Shown: positions 24,055-36,030, counted from the first letter of the stretch. The stretch: DNA of 64,000 nucleotides from Luscinia megarhynchos (GCA_034336665.1 JAPFBE010000036.1:1790357-1854356), one strand, 5' to 3'. Notes: generated by a model not told the origin, from the letters alone. A program made the numbers and translations.

Positions 24055-24253
24055 CGAGATTTCGGAGGGAGCTCTCGCCTGCGGGGAAAGCGTGCCCCAC
24101 CATTTTTGGTGGTTCGAGGGGCGAGGGGCAGCCCCATCCCAACCTCGACCGGCGAACCTAAAAAGTTAGAAAAAGCAAAAGTAAAGGAAGGAGGGCCCAG
24201 TTGACCCCTTAAATTTTGTGCACAAAGTCGGACGTAAGCACGACGGGGCCAGC

Positions 24254-24261
24254 GTAAGTAT
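24254..24261 (+). promoter_or_regulatory. Putative splice donor of ERV3
   Basis: GTAAGTAT sits at the same leader position as in ERV1 (4190). Confidence 0.5.
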
Positions 24262-24457
24262 AAGGGGATCCGTTCGGGCGGGGGTCGGGATCGAGATGCG
24301 GCGGCGTGGTGTGTGTGTGAGAGGGAGCTGGCAGCCAGATTCCCCAAGTGAGTGTGGACCCTTAGTAGTGCGGTTCCCACTGGCCGGCGAGGGCGTGGAG
24401 CCCTGAAACAGGGGAAGCGAAAGTGATTTTGGTGTGAGTGAAGGTACTCCGGGAAGA

Positions 24458-25873
24458 ATGGGGCAGGGGAAAAGTAAACCTCCTGCAGGCGTTAAACTCC
24501 ACCCATACCTAGAGATAGTCCCTTGGGATTCTTGCTAGAGAATTGGGACCATTTTTCGGGGAGCGGGAGGGAAGGATAAGGCTAGGATGATGCATTATTG
24601 TGTGAAAGTTTGGGGTGGGAAGGAGATTTCAAGAAAGGTGTTTTGGCGATATTTGGGTCAACAGAGGATTGGGTAAAGCAGAGATTGAATATTTGGGTAA
24701 ATACCAAAAAACCTGTTTGCTTAGAGGAAAGTGAATATGCAAAAATTTGGATAGCCCGCCCGAGGTTTTTTATCTTTAAATTGACCCGAAAAAATCAGAG
24801 GGTGGCAAAAAATAAGAAAAAAGGGGGTAGGAAAGAAGAGACTCTGATAGTACCCCCCATATGTGCCCAGTGCACCTCCCCCAGAGGAAAATTCGGACTC
24901 TGATCATTCCAGACTATTCAGGACCAGTCACTAGAGGTAGATCTAGGAAACAACAAGAAAATTTATTCCCATTGCGAGAGATGCCGATGGGAGGACCCCA
25001 GGCAGGAATAGGATTTATATCTGTACCCCTCAGTTCAGGGGATGTTAGGGAGTTTAAGAAAGAAATGGGACATTTATTAGAAGACCCACTGGGAGTTGCT
25101 GAAAGAGTGGATCAATTTTTGGGTCCTAATATGTACACTTGGGAGGAATTACAATCTATTTTGAATATTCTGTTTACTGCTGAAGAAAAAAAATATGATT
25201 AAGAGGGAAGGGATGCGTATCTGGGGCGCCCAGCACGCTCAGGGTCCTGCAGCTAACATTAAATGGCCCCCTGCAGAATCCTCAATGGGATCACCAGAAT
25301 CCTGCACATCGAACACACATGCAGAACTTAAGGGCAATTATAGTTCAGGGAATTAGAGAATCAGTCCGAGGGGCCAGAACATCAATAAGGCATTTAATGA
25401 AAGACAAAAGAAAGATGAAACCCCCACAGAGTGGTTAGAGAGGTTGAGAAAAAATTTCCAGCTTTATTCAGGAATGGATCCGGATGGTCAAATGGGACGA
25501 AGCGGTGTTGAAGGTACATTTTGTGTCTAAATCTTGGGAGGATATAAGGAAAAAAGATACAAAAAGCTGAAAGATTGGCAGGATAGAGGCTTAGATGAGC
25601 TGTTGAGAAAGGCCCAAAAGGTGTGTACGTCCGGGAAGGGAAGAAGAGAGCCACAAAGCGACAGGTTAGAATGATGGTTACTGCTGATGCGAGAAAGTAG
25701 GGAACAAGATCGGGAGGGAGACACAGAGGCGACCAGTAAAAGAGTCTAGAGAATCTGGAAATTCTAAGGAGAGACAGGATATCAAGGTGTGTTTTATTGT
25801 GGGAAAAAAGGACATTTCAAGAGAGAGTGTAGGGCCGGGATTCGGGGATGAGAAGGAGTTCAAGACGAATTAG
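24458..25873 (+). pseudogene. gag: ERV3 gag (broken)
   Basis: It starts at an ATG giving the same MGQGKSK N-terminus as ERV1, with matrix, capsid and nucleocapsid in the same order. It keeps CAG where ERV1 has a stop at 4933. The frame is broken repeatedly by single-base indels: an early stop in matrix near 24535, an extra A in a long A run near 25190, and further changes near 25270, 25495, 25550 and 25640. The zinc-knuckle region (25780-25830) is shifted by a missing base. The terminal amber is at 25871. Confidence 0.88.
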
Positions 25874-28800
25874 AGGGGTCAGGGGCTCTATCTCTTGGGG
25901 ACCCGGAAACATCATAAAGGAGCCCTTGATAAAAACTAAAAGTGGGTCCCCACGGCCAGGAAATAGTTTTTCTGGTTGACACAGGCGCTGAGAAATCAAC
26001 TATTCAGTTTTGCCAAAAAGGATGTAGTTTATCCAAAGAGACTGCCACAGTGGTAGGAGCAAAAGGACAACCCTTTGAGGTGGGGGTTATTAAAAGGGTG
26101 ACAGTTGAATCAGAGTCAAAAATTGGGTTAGGAAATTTCTTGTTAGTATCAGAATCTGAATATAATTTATTAGGGAGAGACATGATTTTAGAACTAGGAA
26201 TTAAAATAAAAGTAGTAGAGAAGGAACTACAAATTAAACTCTGTCCTCTTAGAGTAGAAGATGAAGAAAAAATAAACCCTGAGTATGGTATAACCCGGGA
26301 AAGCGTGGGGCAGCTAAAAATAGCCCCATTCTCGGTAATTATTAAAAAATCCAGAGGTCCCGGTAAAAAATAAAACAATATCCCATATCCCCTGAGGGCC
26401 GATGGAAATTGAAACCCTGAGGTAGATAGGCTGTTAAGCAAGGGGCTGCTAGAACCATGTATGTCACCCCTTCAACACACCAATACTCCTGTGCGCCAAA
26501 TCAAATGGCACTTACTCGGTTAGTACACGATTTAAGAGAAATCAATAAACGCACAGTGGCTTCCGATTCCCCGTGGTGGCAAATCCATATACACTCTTAA
26601 GTAGAAATTGGGGCCTAATAATCTATGGTATAGTGTCATAGATTTAAAGGATGCCTTTTGGGCTTGCCCTCTCTGACGAGGCAAGCCCGGGATTATTTAC
26701 ATTTGAATGGGAGGACCCTGATACCGGGAAGGAGAAACAGTTAAGGTGGACAGTGTTACCCAGGGGTTCACAGAATCTCCAAATTTGTTTGGACAGGCAC
26801 TGGAACAAATCTTGCAGGATTATCAAACAAGACCGGGAGTAACCCTGATACAATATGTAGATGATATGCTTCTGGCAGGGGAATATGAGGAGGATGTGAG
26901 AAAAGAAAGTATAAGGCTATTGAATTTCCTAGGACTTAAGGGGTTAAAAGTTTCCAAAACTAAACTTCAGTCTGTAGAGAGGAGGTAAAATATTTGGGGC
27001 ACTATTTAAAGAAGGGGGAGAAGAAAATAGACCCTGAAAGGATCCAAGCAATTATGTCACTACCTATTCCAAAGAATAAGAGACAGATTCGTCAAATTTT
27101 GGGACTCACTGGGTACTGCAGACAGTGGATTGAAAATTACAGCAGTAAAGCTAAATTTCTTTACCATAAATTAACACAGGAAGGATTAGAAAAATGGAGT
27201 CGGGAGGGACACAGAAAAACTTCAAGAATTAAAGGAAAGCTTAGTCCATGCCCCGGTCTTAAGCCCTCTCGGTTTGAGGAGACCATTTTTTCTTGTTTGT
27301 GAATATAGAAGAGGGAATTGCATTTTGGGGTACTTACCCAGGACTGGGCAGAGAAAAGAAGCCTGTTGCATATTTATCAAAAATTTTTAGATCCTGTGAG
27401 TAGGGGGCTGGCCCGACCTGTTTACAAATAGTGGCCGGATGTGCCCTATTGGTGGAAGAAGCTAGAAAAATCACCTTTAATGGTAATATTAAAGTAATGT
27501 CCCCTCACAACATCCGAAGTGTATTACAACAAAAAGCAGAGAAATAGATTTCAGATGCTAGACTTCCTACAAAGTATGAAGGAATTCTGGTAGAGGCACC
27601 CAATTTGACATTAGAAACCACTACACTGCAGAACCCGGCTGCATTTTTTATCACGGAGAGCCAGAGCATGAGTTCTTAGCCCATGACTGTATAGCTACAA
27701 TAGAGGAGCAGACAAAGATCAGACCCGGTTTGGAAGAAGAGAAATTAGAAAGTGGTGAAAAAACTCTTTGTGGATGGATCCTCCAGGATAATAGAGGGAA
27801 GGAGGAAATCAGGGTATGCAATAGTGCAAGGTCCAGACTTACAGGTGGTAGAGTCGGGTGCATTAGATAAATCCTGGTCTGCACAGGCATGCGAATTATA
27901 TGCAATATTAAGGGCCCTTAAAACTTCTTGAGGGGGAAGGGAAAGGGACAATATACACTGATTCCAGATATGGATTTGGAGTAGTACATACATTCGGAAA
28001 GCTATGGGAAGAAAGGGGCCTCATTAACTCACAGGGAAAAGATTTGATACATCAGAAATTTATAGTTGAAATATTAAAAGCCCTGAGAGGGCCGAGGAAG
28101 TTAGCAGTGGTACATTTAAAAGGGACACCAACGAGGAATGGATTTGAGAAGCAGGGGAAATAACGCTGCGGATCAGGGAAGCAAAACGGGCAGCCCTAAA
28201 GGAGATGGTCCTAAAAGAAAAAAGGGGGGCAAAGAGATGAGGGGTGAAGTCGATAACAATGAAAAACACTGACACAATTTTTCACGAATGAGGAAAAAGA
28301 AAACTTAAAAGGATGTGGGTTACAGAAGAATCAGGAAAGTGGATATTAGCAGATGGCTAGAGAGGTGCTACCAAAAGCAGTAGCTCAAAGAATACTGTAT
28401 AAGTTACATCAGAAAACTCATTGGGGAGCCCAGGGGGCTAGTAGATCACTTTGCCACTAAATACATGAGCATTCGGACTCACGATTTAGCTAAATATATC
28501 ACAAAGGGATGTCCCTACCTGTCTGCAGGTAAATCGAAGTAACCTCAGAAAACTACCCCATGGAGGAAGGCCTCAGCAAAGCGGCCCTTGCAAATATCCA
28601 AGTAGATTTTACTGAATTGCCAAAGGTAGGAAGGATTAAATATCTTTTTGGTGGTAGTAAATCATCTCACCCACTATGTGGAAGCCTTCCCAACATCAAG
28701 AGAAACTGCACAGACAGTAGTAAAAAGTTTTACTTGAGGAGATAGTCCCCAGATATGGTGTACCAGAAACAATTGACTCCGATGAGGGCCGCAGTTTACA

Positions 28801-29447
28801 TCAAAAGGTAACTCAAGAGTTAGCAGAAGCATTAGGAATAAAATGGCAACATCATACTCCCTGGCATCCTCAGATTTCCGGGCGGTGAGAAAGAATGAAT
28901 GGGGAAATAAAAAACAGCTGACTAAGTTGGGTACTAGAAATGAAGCTATCCTGGGTTAAATGTGTTCCATTAGCCTTGCTGAATATTCGGACTCAACCCC
29001 GAGCAGATCTGGGGATTTCCCCATTCGAAATGTTATATGGTATGCCTTATAATTTAGAAAGGGCACAAACAAATCCAAGCGTTAGTGAGCGATACATTAA
29101 CGAGTATATAGTAACCCTGATGAAATTCAGGGAAACAGTTATGGGAAAAGGGAATGTTGGCCCAGAGACCACCGTTAAATCTTGTATTACATCAGGTTCA
29201 GCCCAGAGACTGGGTACTAGTCGAAGTTGGAAGGAAAATCCGATAACACCTAAGTGGGAAAGGACCTTACCAGGTGTTGCTGACAGCGGATTCAGCTGAT
29301 GCGGACTGTAGAAAAAGGATGGACTCCATAAAGCGGGATCAAGGACCAGTAAATCCGTCCTAAATTCACCCGACCATCCTGGAGTGGGAGGTAAGAGGCA
29401 CACCTGGGGATTTAAAGCTAACACTGCAGAAGAAAGTGCAACCTTGA
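25874..29447 (+). pseudogene. pol: ERV3 pro-pol (heavily frameshifted)
   Basis: Protease has LVDTGAE near 25973-25993 in an open stretch to 26373. RT has YVDDM near 26851 in an open stretch at 26746-26988, and the thumb is open at 26994-27302. RNase H has the YTDSRYGFG block near 27955. Integrase pieces run from about 28390 to 29447 and include the DFTEL, SRTDSD-region and GPY-region equivalents. ERV3 keeps sense codons where ERV1 has its three pol stops. It has its own TAG at 27545 (TGG in ERV1) and more than a dozen small indels. Confidence 0.9.
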
Positions 29448-29502
29448 AGGACTTTATTCTTCTACTTCCCTTTTGGGACATGAAACCTATACCCGACACC
29501 AC

Positions 29503-30088
29503 ATGGATGCTGAACCTTGGAATCCACAGTACTTTTCTTTCACAATAGAAAACAGAAAAACAGGGGGTACCACTAGAAGGTGGGGAAAGTGTACTAAGTG
29601 CAGAGGTTAAACTCAAATGTAATGCTGAAAACTGCTGGGAAAATTGTAATCCGTTTGTATGCTTTGTCTGTTTTAGTTTGTAAGGGGAGGAGTGGTGGGC
29701 CCATTGCGCAGGGGTTACATCCCTAGGGGTGTGTCACAGTGTTACTGAAATCAAGGAGGCTCACTTCTCAGGGTCCTAGCCACCGTGAGTGGCTGGGGGG
29801 CTTTCAGTGGGATCTAAAAAGTGGTGGGAAATTTTTTTCCAAGGGGGTAAACCCTCAATTTTACTGCTACCACTCTAATGAACCTCCCCCATTTGTAGCC
29901 AAAATTGTAGCTGCCCTGTGTGGGCGGTGGGTACCCGAACTCAGTTGTTATACTCCTCTAATTAAAGCCCGCAAGTGGAGCAGGTATATTAAGCGTATCA
30001 AAAAGCATGGGGCAAACACCCCTCCTGAAGAGTACTCTTGCTGCCGAGAAGATGGAACCCCCATAGCTGCAGCTTCAACCGGAGTTGA
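29503..30088 (+). pseudogene. ERV3 copy of the Cys-rich pol-env ORF (frameshifted)
   Basis: It starts at the same ATG context as 9388 in ERV1 and keeps the Cys-rich and basic regions. Indels near 29560, 29672, 29712 and 29840 split it. The last third is open (29739-30206 in one frame) and contains the basic block near the C-terminus. Differences from ERV1 include both silent and replacement changes (such as K to E, C to R), with no clear sign of strong conservation. Confidence 0.6.
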
Positions 30089-30156
30089 TGGGGCGAGGCA
30101 GAGGAGAAAATGTTTGTGGAGTGGGTTGCCCACGAGGGCACTAGAGGAGACTAAAG

Positions 30157-32085
30157 GTGGGGACCCAAAGGCGATGGGAGGGCAGGTTACAGAAACAATG
30201 GGATAGTAATCACCACTGGCAGACAAGTTCGGGGCATTGGGAAGCTACTACCTCGGTTAGGAATAATTTGTTTGATGTCCCTAAAAGGAGTACATGCAAA
30301 CCCACGAACACGTTTAAATGGTCACTTATAAAATGGGAAGGTCAGAGAGAAATTCAAACACAAACTACTTAGGGAAGTCCCAGTTTTAACATAACTCTAG
30401 ATGATCTACTTGACAGAACAGGTTCTAGCCCCTTTAGTGTATTCTACATGTGTCCAGCATGACCAGGAGGTCATACTGTAACTACCCGGAGAATTTTACT
30501 GTGGATATTGAGGCTGTGAAACAATTTCCTTAGGATGGTCGGTCCAAATCCAAGATAAGTACTTAAGAGTTGAAAAGAGGTCCACATGGATGTAAAAACC
30601 CTGGACAGATCCATCAGGGGTGGTAACTTATATCGGTACTTGTAAATGAGTCTATCTTAATGTCCATGAACCCCAAGACCGGGATGGGTAGTAGGAAAAT
30701 TCTGGGGAGTTAAAATATGGGAACCGGGAAAGGAGCCGAGGAGGACATATTGTTATAAAGAAGGAAATTATACCCCACGATCCTCAGCCTGTTGGACCAA
30801 ATCCTATAATGACAGACTCAAAAGCCACAATAACGAATCAGAGTAGCAGACAACATAAGCCAAGAAAGTTTACAGAGACCAAAATGAATCACAGCTAATA
30901 AAGACAACAGCCGTGAAACAACCCAGTAAAGGGCCCCTGTGGAAAATCCTACAAGCCACCTTTAGGGTGTTAAATAGTACATACCCCAATTTGACTAAAG
31001 AGTGCTAGTTATGTTACAGTATTAATCCACCCCTTTATGAGGCCTTAGGTTCTGTAGCAAAATCTAAAAAGAATAAATGGGACCAATCCCTCCTTGTGCC
31101 TTTGGAAAGGGGAAAAAAAAAAACACCCCAAGGGGTATCGATGGCTCAGGTAAATGGGAAGGGGAAGGTGTATAGGCAACATACCTCGAGATAAGAACCA
31201 CCTCTGCGAGGGTAAAAAATGGCTGTAACCGACTCCCATAAACCTGCCCAATGGTTAATCCCCTGCTGCAAATACCAAGTGGGTCTGTAACACATTAGGG
31301 GGTAACCCCGTGTATATCAATACCCTAATTTCAGCAGAAACATCCGAATACTGCATTCAGGTCATGATAGTTCCCGAATCGTATACCACCCAAAGGACTA
31401 TGTGTATAAACATCAAACCACTCCAGGACACCACCTGGTAAAAGCGGGAACCGTTTACAGCCCTTACAGTTGCTGTATTATTAACATTAGGAGGTGCTGG
31501 AGTAAGAACAGAAGTAGCTTCTTTAGTAAACCAACAGCAAGAATTTAAAAATCTTAGAGTCTCAGTGAATGAAGACCTAAGTAGAATAGAAATAGCAATA
31601 GAGCCGGTCTTGTAAAATCAGTAAGATCTCTTTAGGAAGTTGTATTACAGAATAGGCGGGGGATTAGACCTGTTATTTTTACAGCAAGGGGAGATTGTGT
31701 GTAGCTTTACAGGAAGAATGTTGTACCTATCACGGACCACACTGGGATAGCAATTGACACCATAGCTGAGCTCCGAAAACAACTGGAGCAACGTAAAAAA
31801 GAATAGAGAAGCCCGGCAAAGTTGGTATGAATCTTAGTTTAACTATTCTCCCTGGTTAACAACTTTGTTGTCTACCATAGCAGGACCATTAATCTTGCTA
31901 ATTTTAGGACTCACCTTTGGCCCTTGCATCTTTAACAGAATCATTAGCATAGTAAAAAGTAGGTTAGAAGCAGCTCACCTCATGTTAATCTGAGAGCAAA
32001 ATATGGAAAGCCTTGAATGGAGAAGGAACAAAAAACTATTTAGAATTAAGTAAAAAAAATTACAAAGATTTAGCGAACAAAAGTA
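30157..32085 (+). pseudogene. env: ERV3 env (broken)
   Basis: It is homologous to ERV1 env throughout, but the ERV1 start ATG is GTG here (30157). SU is split by many indels. The Trp codon in the CXXC motif is TAG (31016-31018), and another Trp codon in TM is TAG (31835-31837). The CX6CC region (about 31700-31730), membrane span and tail remain recognisable. It is non-functional as read. Confidence 0.87.
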
Positions 32086-32107
32086 GGATATAGAAAAAAG
32101 GGGGGAT

Positions 32108-32655
32108 TGTGATAGATAAGGAACCTTTTGTTAGCCTGACAGACCTTGAGAAAGATATCGCCTCACGGCCTGTGGAGCCAGGATGAGGTAAATTGTTTTA
32201 TTGCTTTGCTTTGCTTGCCAAGAAGATGTTAATTGTTTAGCTTTGCTAGCCAGACAGACCTTGAGAGTTAATCACTTTGCTTTACTTGCATAAATCACAT
32301 ATCTAAGTGTTAGCAAGTTCCCAAGAAACCGCCGGATCACCCTATAAGGAGGAGGGGGGGCTAGCAAGACAAAACAGAGAAAGAGGCTCCTCACCTTCAT
32401 CCCTCGACCACCAGAAGGCAAAAAAAGACCCCTAGCAACTGAAAGAGCATGCGCAAATTACTAAAAACACGTAATCCAGAAACAACTTAAAAGGGACCAA
32501 CTGCGGGGGGGGGTTGCGGCAGTTGGTGAAGTGGGCTCTGCTCGACTCCCTTGCCGCCCGGCGCAGCGCTGATCTTTACTTTTGCTTTTCTGTGACCAAT
32601 AAATTTTTCAATTTTTGATTCGATCTCGCATGGTCCATTGTACCCATTTATAACA
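32108..32655 (+). repeat. ERV3 3' LTR
   Basis: It is 548 bp, preceded by the polypurine run AAAAAAGGGGGGA and followed by the GGACT duplication. It ends TTTATAACA. Confidence 0.95.
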
Positions 32656-32703
32656 GGACTCCTTTGCGAGATATCTCCCGTAAATTTGTCCAAAACCAGG
32701 ACA
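32656..32703 (+). repeat. ERV4 3' LTR, second part
   Basis: It continues the ERV4 LTR from GGACTCCTTTGCG to CCAGGACA, matching 17524-17571. The host duplication CTCAA follows at 32704. Confidence 0.95.
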
Positions 32704-32993
32704 CTCAAACTACACCTTTAGACTTTAAAATCCATAATATCTATCCAGGGGAGTGGGTAATGGTGAAAACATGGAAAGAACAATCTTTAGCCCCACAATG
32801 GGAAGGTCCTTTTCAGGTACTACTAACGACTGAGGCAGCAATCCAGACCAGAGAACGAGGGTGGATCCACGCCAGCAGAATCAAAGGACCTGTGGAAAAA
32901 CCCAAGGAATGGACTATAACATCTGAACCGGATTATACCAAATTGACTCTTAAGTGGAAACTGAGTGGTAATGAACTGGGAGGACACAAATGA
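32704..32993 (+). pseudogene. pol: ERV2 pol, second part (integrase C-terminus)
   Basis: It resumes the reading interrupted at 16978. It has PGEWVMVKTW, WEGPFQVLL (GPY/F box) and an RGWIHASRIKGP block collinear with the ERV1 integrase tail, and is open to the stop at 32991. Its separation from the main pol by 15.7 kb is explained by the ERV4 insertion. Confidence 0.93.
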
Positions 32994-33384
32994 TCCAAGG
33001 AATGTACAAAGAATCACACCCAATTGGGAAATAAGGCCAAGCTTATATCAGTGGTTTCAAGTACCACCTGGAAACATTCTGATATGCCTCCGATACCCCC
33101 CTTGGAGAGGAATACTTCCACTTCAAACAGGAGGATCAGGACTGTTTCAGTCAAAGAGTTCTCATATTCTGGCCTTAGCCTGTGTCTTATACAAAGAAGA
33201 GAAGGAATTACAACTTTCACTAGTGCCACACTACATACCCTGTCTGATTCATCCCAATACTGGACGTGCTATCTGGGTTAAGTGTAAATGTTTAAACTGT
33301 AGAAAAAATAGTATTGTAGTTCACAAAATTGATGCTCTCATTACAGGAAGTATCGAGTGCCAAATCTATTCTCTATACAGATAG
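32971..33384 (+). CDS. ORF between ERV2 pol and env, function unknown
   Basis: This is an ATG-started 137-codon ORF overlapping the last bases of pol in another frame, at the same genomic place as the Cys-rich ORF of ERV1. It has a short Cys cluster near its end (VKCKCLNC). Similarity to the ERV1 ORF is weak (shared KEE and YIP spacing), so homology is unproven. It could be a truncated version, since a basic, Cys-containing stretch seems to continue past stops to about 33560. Confidence 0.4.
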   Translation: MNWEDTNDPRNVQRITPNWEIRPSLYQWFQVPPGNILICLRYPPWRGILPLQTGGSGLFQSKSSHILALACVLYKEEKELQLSLVPHYIPCLIHPNTGRAIWVKCKCLNCRKNSIVVHKIDALITGSIECQIYSLYR

Positions 33385-33619
33385 AACTAACAACCACTGA
33401 AATAATAACTTTGCTTGTGGATGAGAATTACTAGTGCCTGTTGAATGAGAAGTAGCTAATAAACGGTGGGAATCTACAGTTAAGAAGTGTTAAAGACGAT
33501 TTGCCTGAAAATCAGCAAAAAGGAAGTAACAAGGAAATAAAAAGCAAGACCTCGTTGGCCGCTGTACTTTCCACCAGGAAGATCATATACACCTGCTATA
33601 GGTAGCAACCCCATAGGCA

Positions 33620-36030
33620 TGGGATGTGGCATAAGCCATAATGGACCTCTGTTATTCCTTTTCCTGTCACTCCTTTTTTGTCTTTTCCCTTATGGGATAC
33701 TGTTGTGGTTAGTGTATGTGTTACCCCAGCTTTCAGTTTCATAATCCGGGTAATGGTTTCTTCTGATACTGGTTGCTTCCAAAGCCCTCCCAATGTTGTT
33801 CCTAGTTGGTTTCTATCCTGAGATGTATCCACCCCTGATGTAAAACACTCCCCTTTCTCCTCCCCTTTGCTCTCATTGGAACTGGCTCTGTACACCACTC
33901 CCTTCACTCCTCCCCTAAGGTTATCCCATTGGCTGGCTGTTTGTATGCACCCACCAGTTTTGGCCTGTATATAAACCACTGCAGAGCTGCTTTCTCCCTC
34001 ATTCGCTCTTGAATCCCTGGAGTAAAAGACCTTCTGGAATATCAGGTGGAGACCATCTGTCGACTCTGTTACTTTTCTCCCTGATGCTGGTAAAGCTAAT
34101 CCCACTGTAGAGCCGCAGCTCTGAAGTTCAGCTCCTGGTGAATTTATCCTGGAGTTGTTCCACACATCTTGGCATGGCTGCTGGTGTTCTAAAAGAGCTA
34201 GCTAAAGACTCCAGTGGTCGCGTCAGGATACCAGCAAAGTCATATCACAGATACTACTGGAAGCTGTATATGAAAAGACACCAAAGTTCTTTTCTTATTA
34301 CACACACCCATGTCAACAGTCACTGTTATAATCCATCCAAGTTAGGTACTTGTATCCAAAATGTGAAAAAAAACTGGATTGTGAAAAACCTAGGAACAAG
34401 TGGTAACAAGTTGGGAAGTAAATGTCCAAAAGGAAAGAAATGGATTTGTTTCACATTTATCATTGGAAGTAAAGTCCAAGATTTAGTAAAACAACTGGCA
34501 AGCGTAAAAGGAAAGCCAGTACAACAGTCTAACTCTGTGCCAATTTCACTTCAAGATTTTTATACAAATCTTAAACAACATTTAGAAAAGAAAATAGGTA
34601 TCTCAAGGTTGGAAAAGAATCTGTTTGTAGAATTGGGGGAAAGAATAAGTAAGGAGCTTAACGTAACTAATTGTTAGATCTGTGGAGGGGCTTTGATGTC
34701 AAAAGAATGGCCATGGAAAGGCAGTATTTTAGGCCTGGTTGAACTCCTTAAATGGAACCAGACAAATATAAGGGGAGAAAACCAACCAGAAGGGTGGATT
34801 TTAAGTCCAGTAGTGATAAAGGAAGAATGTCTCTGGCGCACCAGAAGAAAATTTCTTAAAGAAGTAGGAAATACTCCCTGTAAGAGATATAAAGTAAGTA
34901 ATGGAACTTTTACATGGTGGATCCCAGAGGAACCCACTCAATATCGGACTCAAGAAAAAACAAACAAAGAGAACTGTAAATATAATAAAGAAATTGGGCT
35001 TTTCCAATGTAATGATACAGGCAAGAATCCTTACTATGGGATCCCAGAAATATTCAAATTTTGGGAAAATATAAATCAACAGAAAAAGTATTATTGGAAA
35101 GCACCAGACGGCTTATTTTGGATATGTGGAAAAAGTGCATACCCTGAATTCCCCTCCCAGTGGAAAGGGAGTTGTACTCTTGGAATTATACAGCCAGGAT
35201 TTTGTCTTTTACCGGGACCAAATGAAGATCAATTGGGAATATCAGTTTATAAGAATCTAAAAAGAAATAAAAGGGATTTGATTGGAGGATTTCAAAAATG
35301 GGGAAATGAGGAATGGCCCCCTGAACATATATTGGAAACATATGGGCCAGCCACCTCGGCACAAGATGGAAGCTGGGGATATCAAACCCCAATTTGCACG
35401 CTAAATCACATTATAAGACTCCAAGCAGTTGTAGAGCTAATAACAAACAACACTGGTCGAGCAATGGAATTAATAGCAAGTCAATAATGCCAAACAAGTG
35501 CTGCAGTATATCAGAATAGGTTAGCTTTAGACTATTTGTTAGCTGAAGAAGGAGGTGTCTGTGGAAAATTTAATACATCAAATTGTTGTTTGAAAATAGA
35601 TGACAACGGGGATGCCGTCTTAGATATAGTCAATGATATCAGAAAAATAGCCCATGTACTGGTACAAAAATGGGAATCAATGCTAAAAACTATCTGGTAG
35701 GATAACGTATTTGGAATAGATTGGTAGAAGAAGCTAGGCTTCTTCCTTTTATGCCCTACAGCTGGTTTGATATTTCTTCCTTTTTTGATCCCCTGTTTTA
35801 TTCGGCTGATCACCAGTGTAGTACAAGGCATGCAAATGGTAACAATGCCTATAAGTCCAAAATTGACTACATCTAGAACGGCACAAAAGATCATGGTGTT
35901 AAAGAAACAAAATGATATAGAAGACCCCTTGGAAGAAACAAAAATGATTTATGAAAAAAGTGAACAAATAATAGTGGTTAGAAAGCAAGAATTATTGCTC
36001 AAACCAAATAAATTACAAAAAGGAAGAGGT
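33620..36030 (+). pseudogene. env: ERV2 env (broken, interrupted by a solo LTR)
   Basis: It begins with a hydrophobic leader near 33620-33695. The solo LTR (33701-34249) then interrupts it, and the frame is compatible on both sides once one copy of the duplication is discounted. SU resumes at 34250. A TAG at 34675-34677 falls inside the CXXC motif. SU/TM is open from 34693 to 35487 and includes a furin-like RNKR near 35262-35273. TM has a [10 protein letters not shown] immunosuppressive-like block followed by a CX7CC motif near 35560-35590 (ERV1 has CX6CC), a membrane span near 35750-35820 and a long tail. Stops at 35487 and 35698 inactivate it. Confidence 0.85.
33701..34249 (+). mobile_element. 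Solo LTR inside ERV2 env
   Basis: It is 549 bp, starts TGTTGTGG and ends ATCACA, flanked by the 5-bp duplication GATAC (33696-33700 and 34250-34254). A reverse CCAAT box (ATTGG, 33928) lies about 40 bp before a TATA box (TATATAAA, 33968-33975); AGTAAA at 34021 may be the poly(A) signal. It does not resemble the other LTRs here. Confidence 0.85.

Larger units (their letters stand above)
23485..32655 (+). mobile_element. ERV3: second ERV1-family provirus, nested in the ERV4 3' LTR
   Basis: It is 9,171 bp and flanked by a perfect 5-bp duplication GGACT (23480-23484 and 32656-32660). The uninterrupted ERV4 LTR has GGACT once at this point (17524-17528). Gene order equals ERV1. Despite the clean flanks it carries many 1-2 base indels, often in homopolymers. 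Confidence 0.96.
16979..32703 (+). mobile_element. ERV4: ERVL-like (class III) provirus, nested in ERV2 pol
   Basis: The host-site duplication CTCAA is seen at 16974-16978 and 32704-32708. After removal of ERV3 the element is about 6.5 kb: LTR, PBS, gag, pro, RT, RNase H, integrase, LTR. There is no env, and only about 160 bp separate integrase from the 3' LTR. The RNase H (YTDSWMVA), integrase order and lack of env fit ERVL-like elements. Confidence 0.93.

Noticed and set aside
24458..24900. G-to-A hypermutation across all of ERV3
   Set aside because: Matrix shows more A-to-G than G-to-A differences from ERV1, so a whole-element signal is not supported.
33596..34165. 189-codon antisense ORF opposite the ERV2 env leader
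   Set aside because: It lies mostly within the solo LTR at 33701-34249 and has no motif. An open antisense frame across a promoter LTR is likely chance.
34138..34249. ATG at 34138 as the start of ERV2 env
   Set aside because: These bases belong to the inserted solo LTR; the original env reading comes from the leader near 33620.
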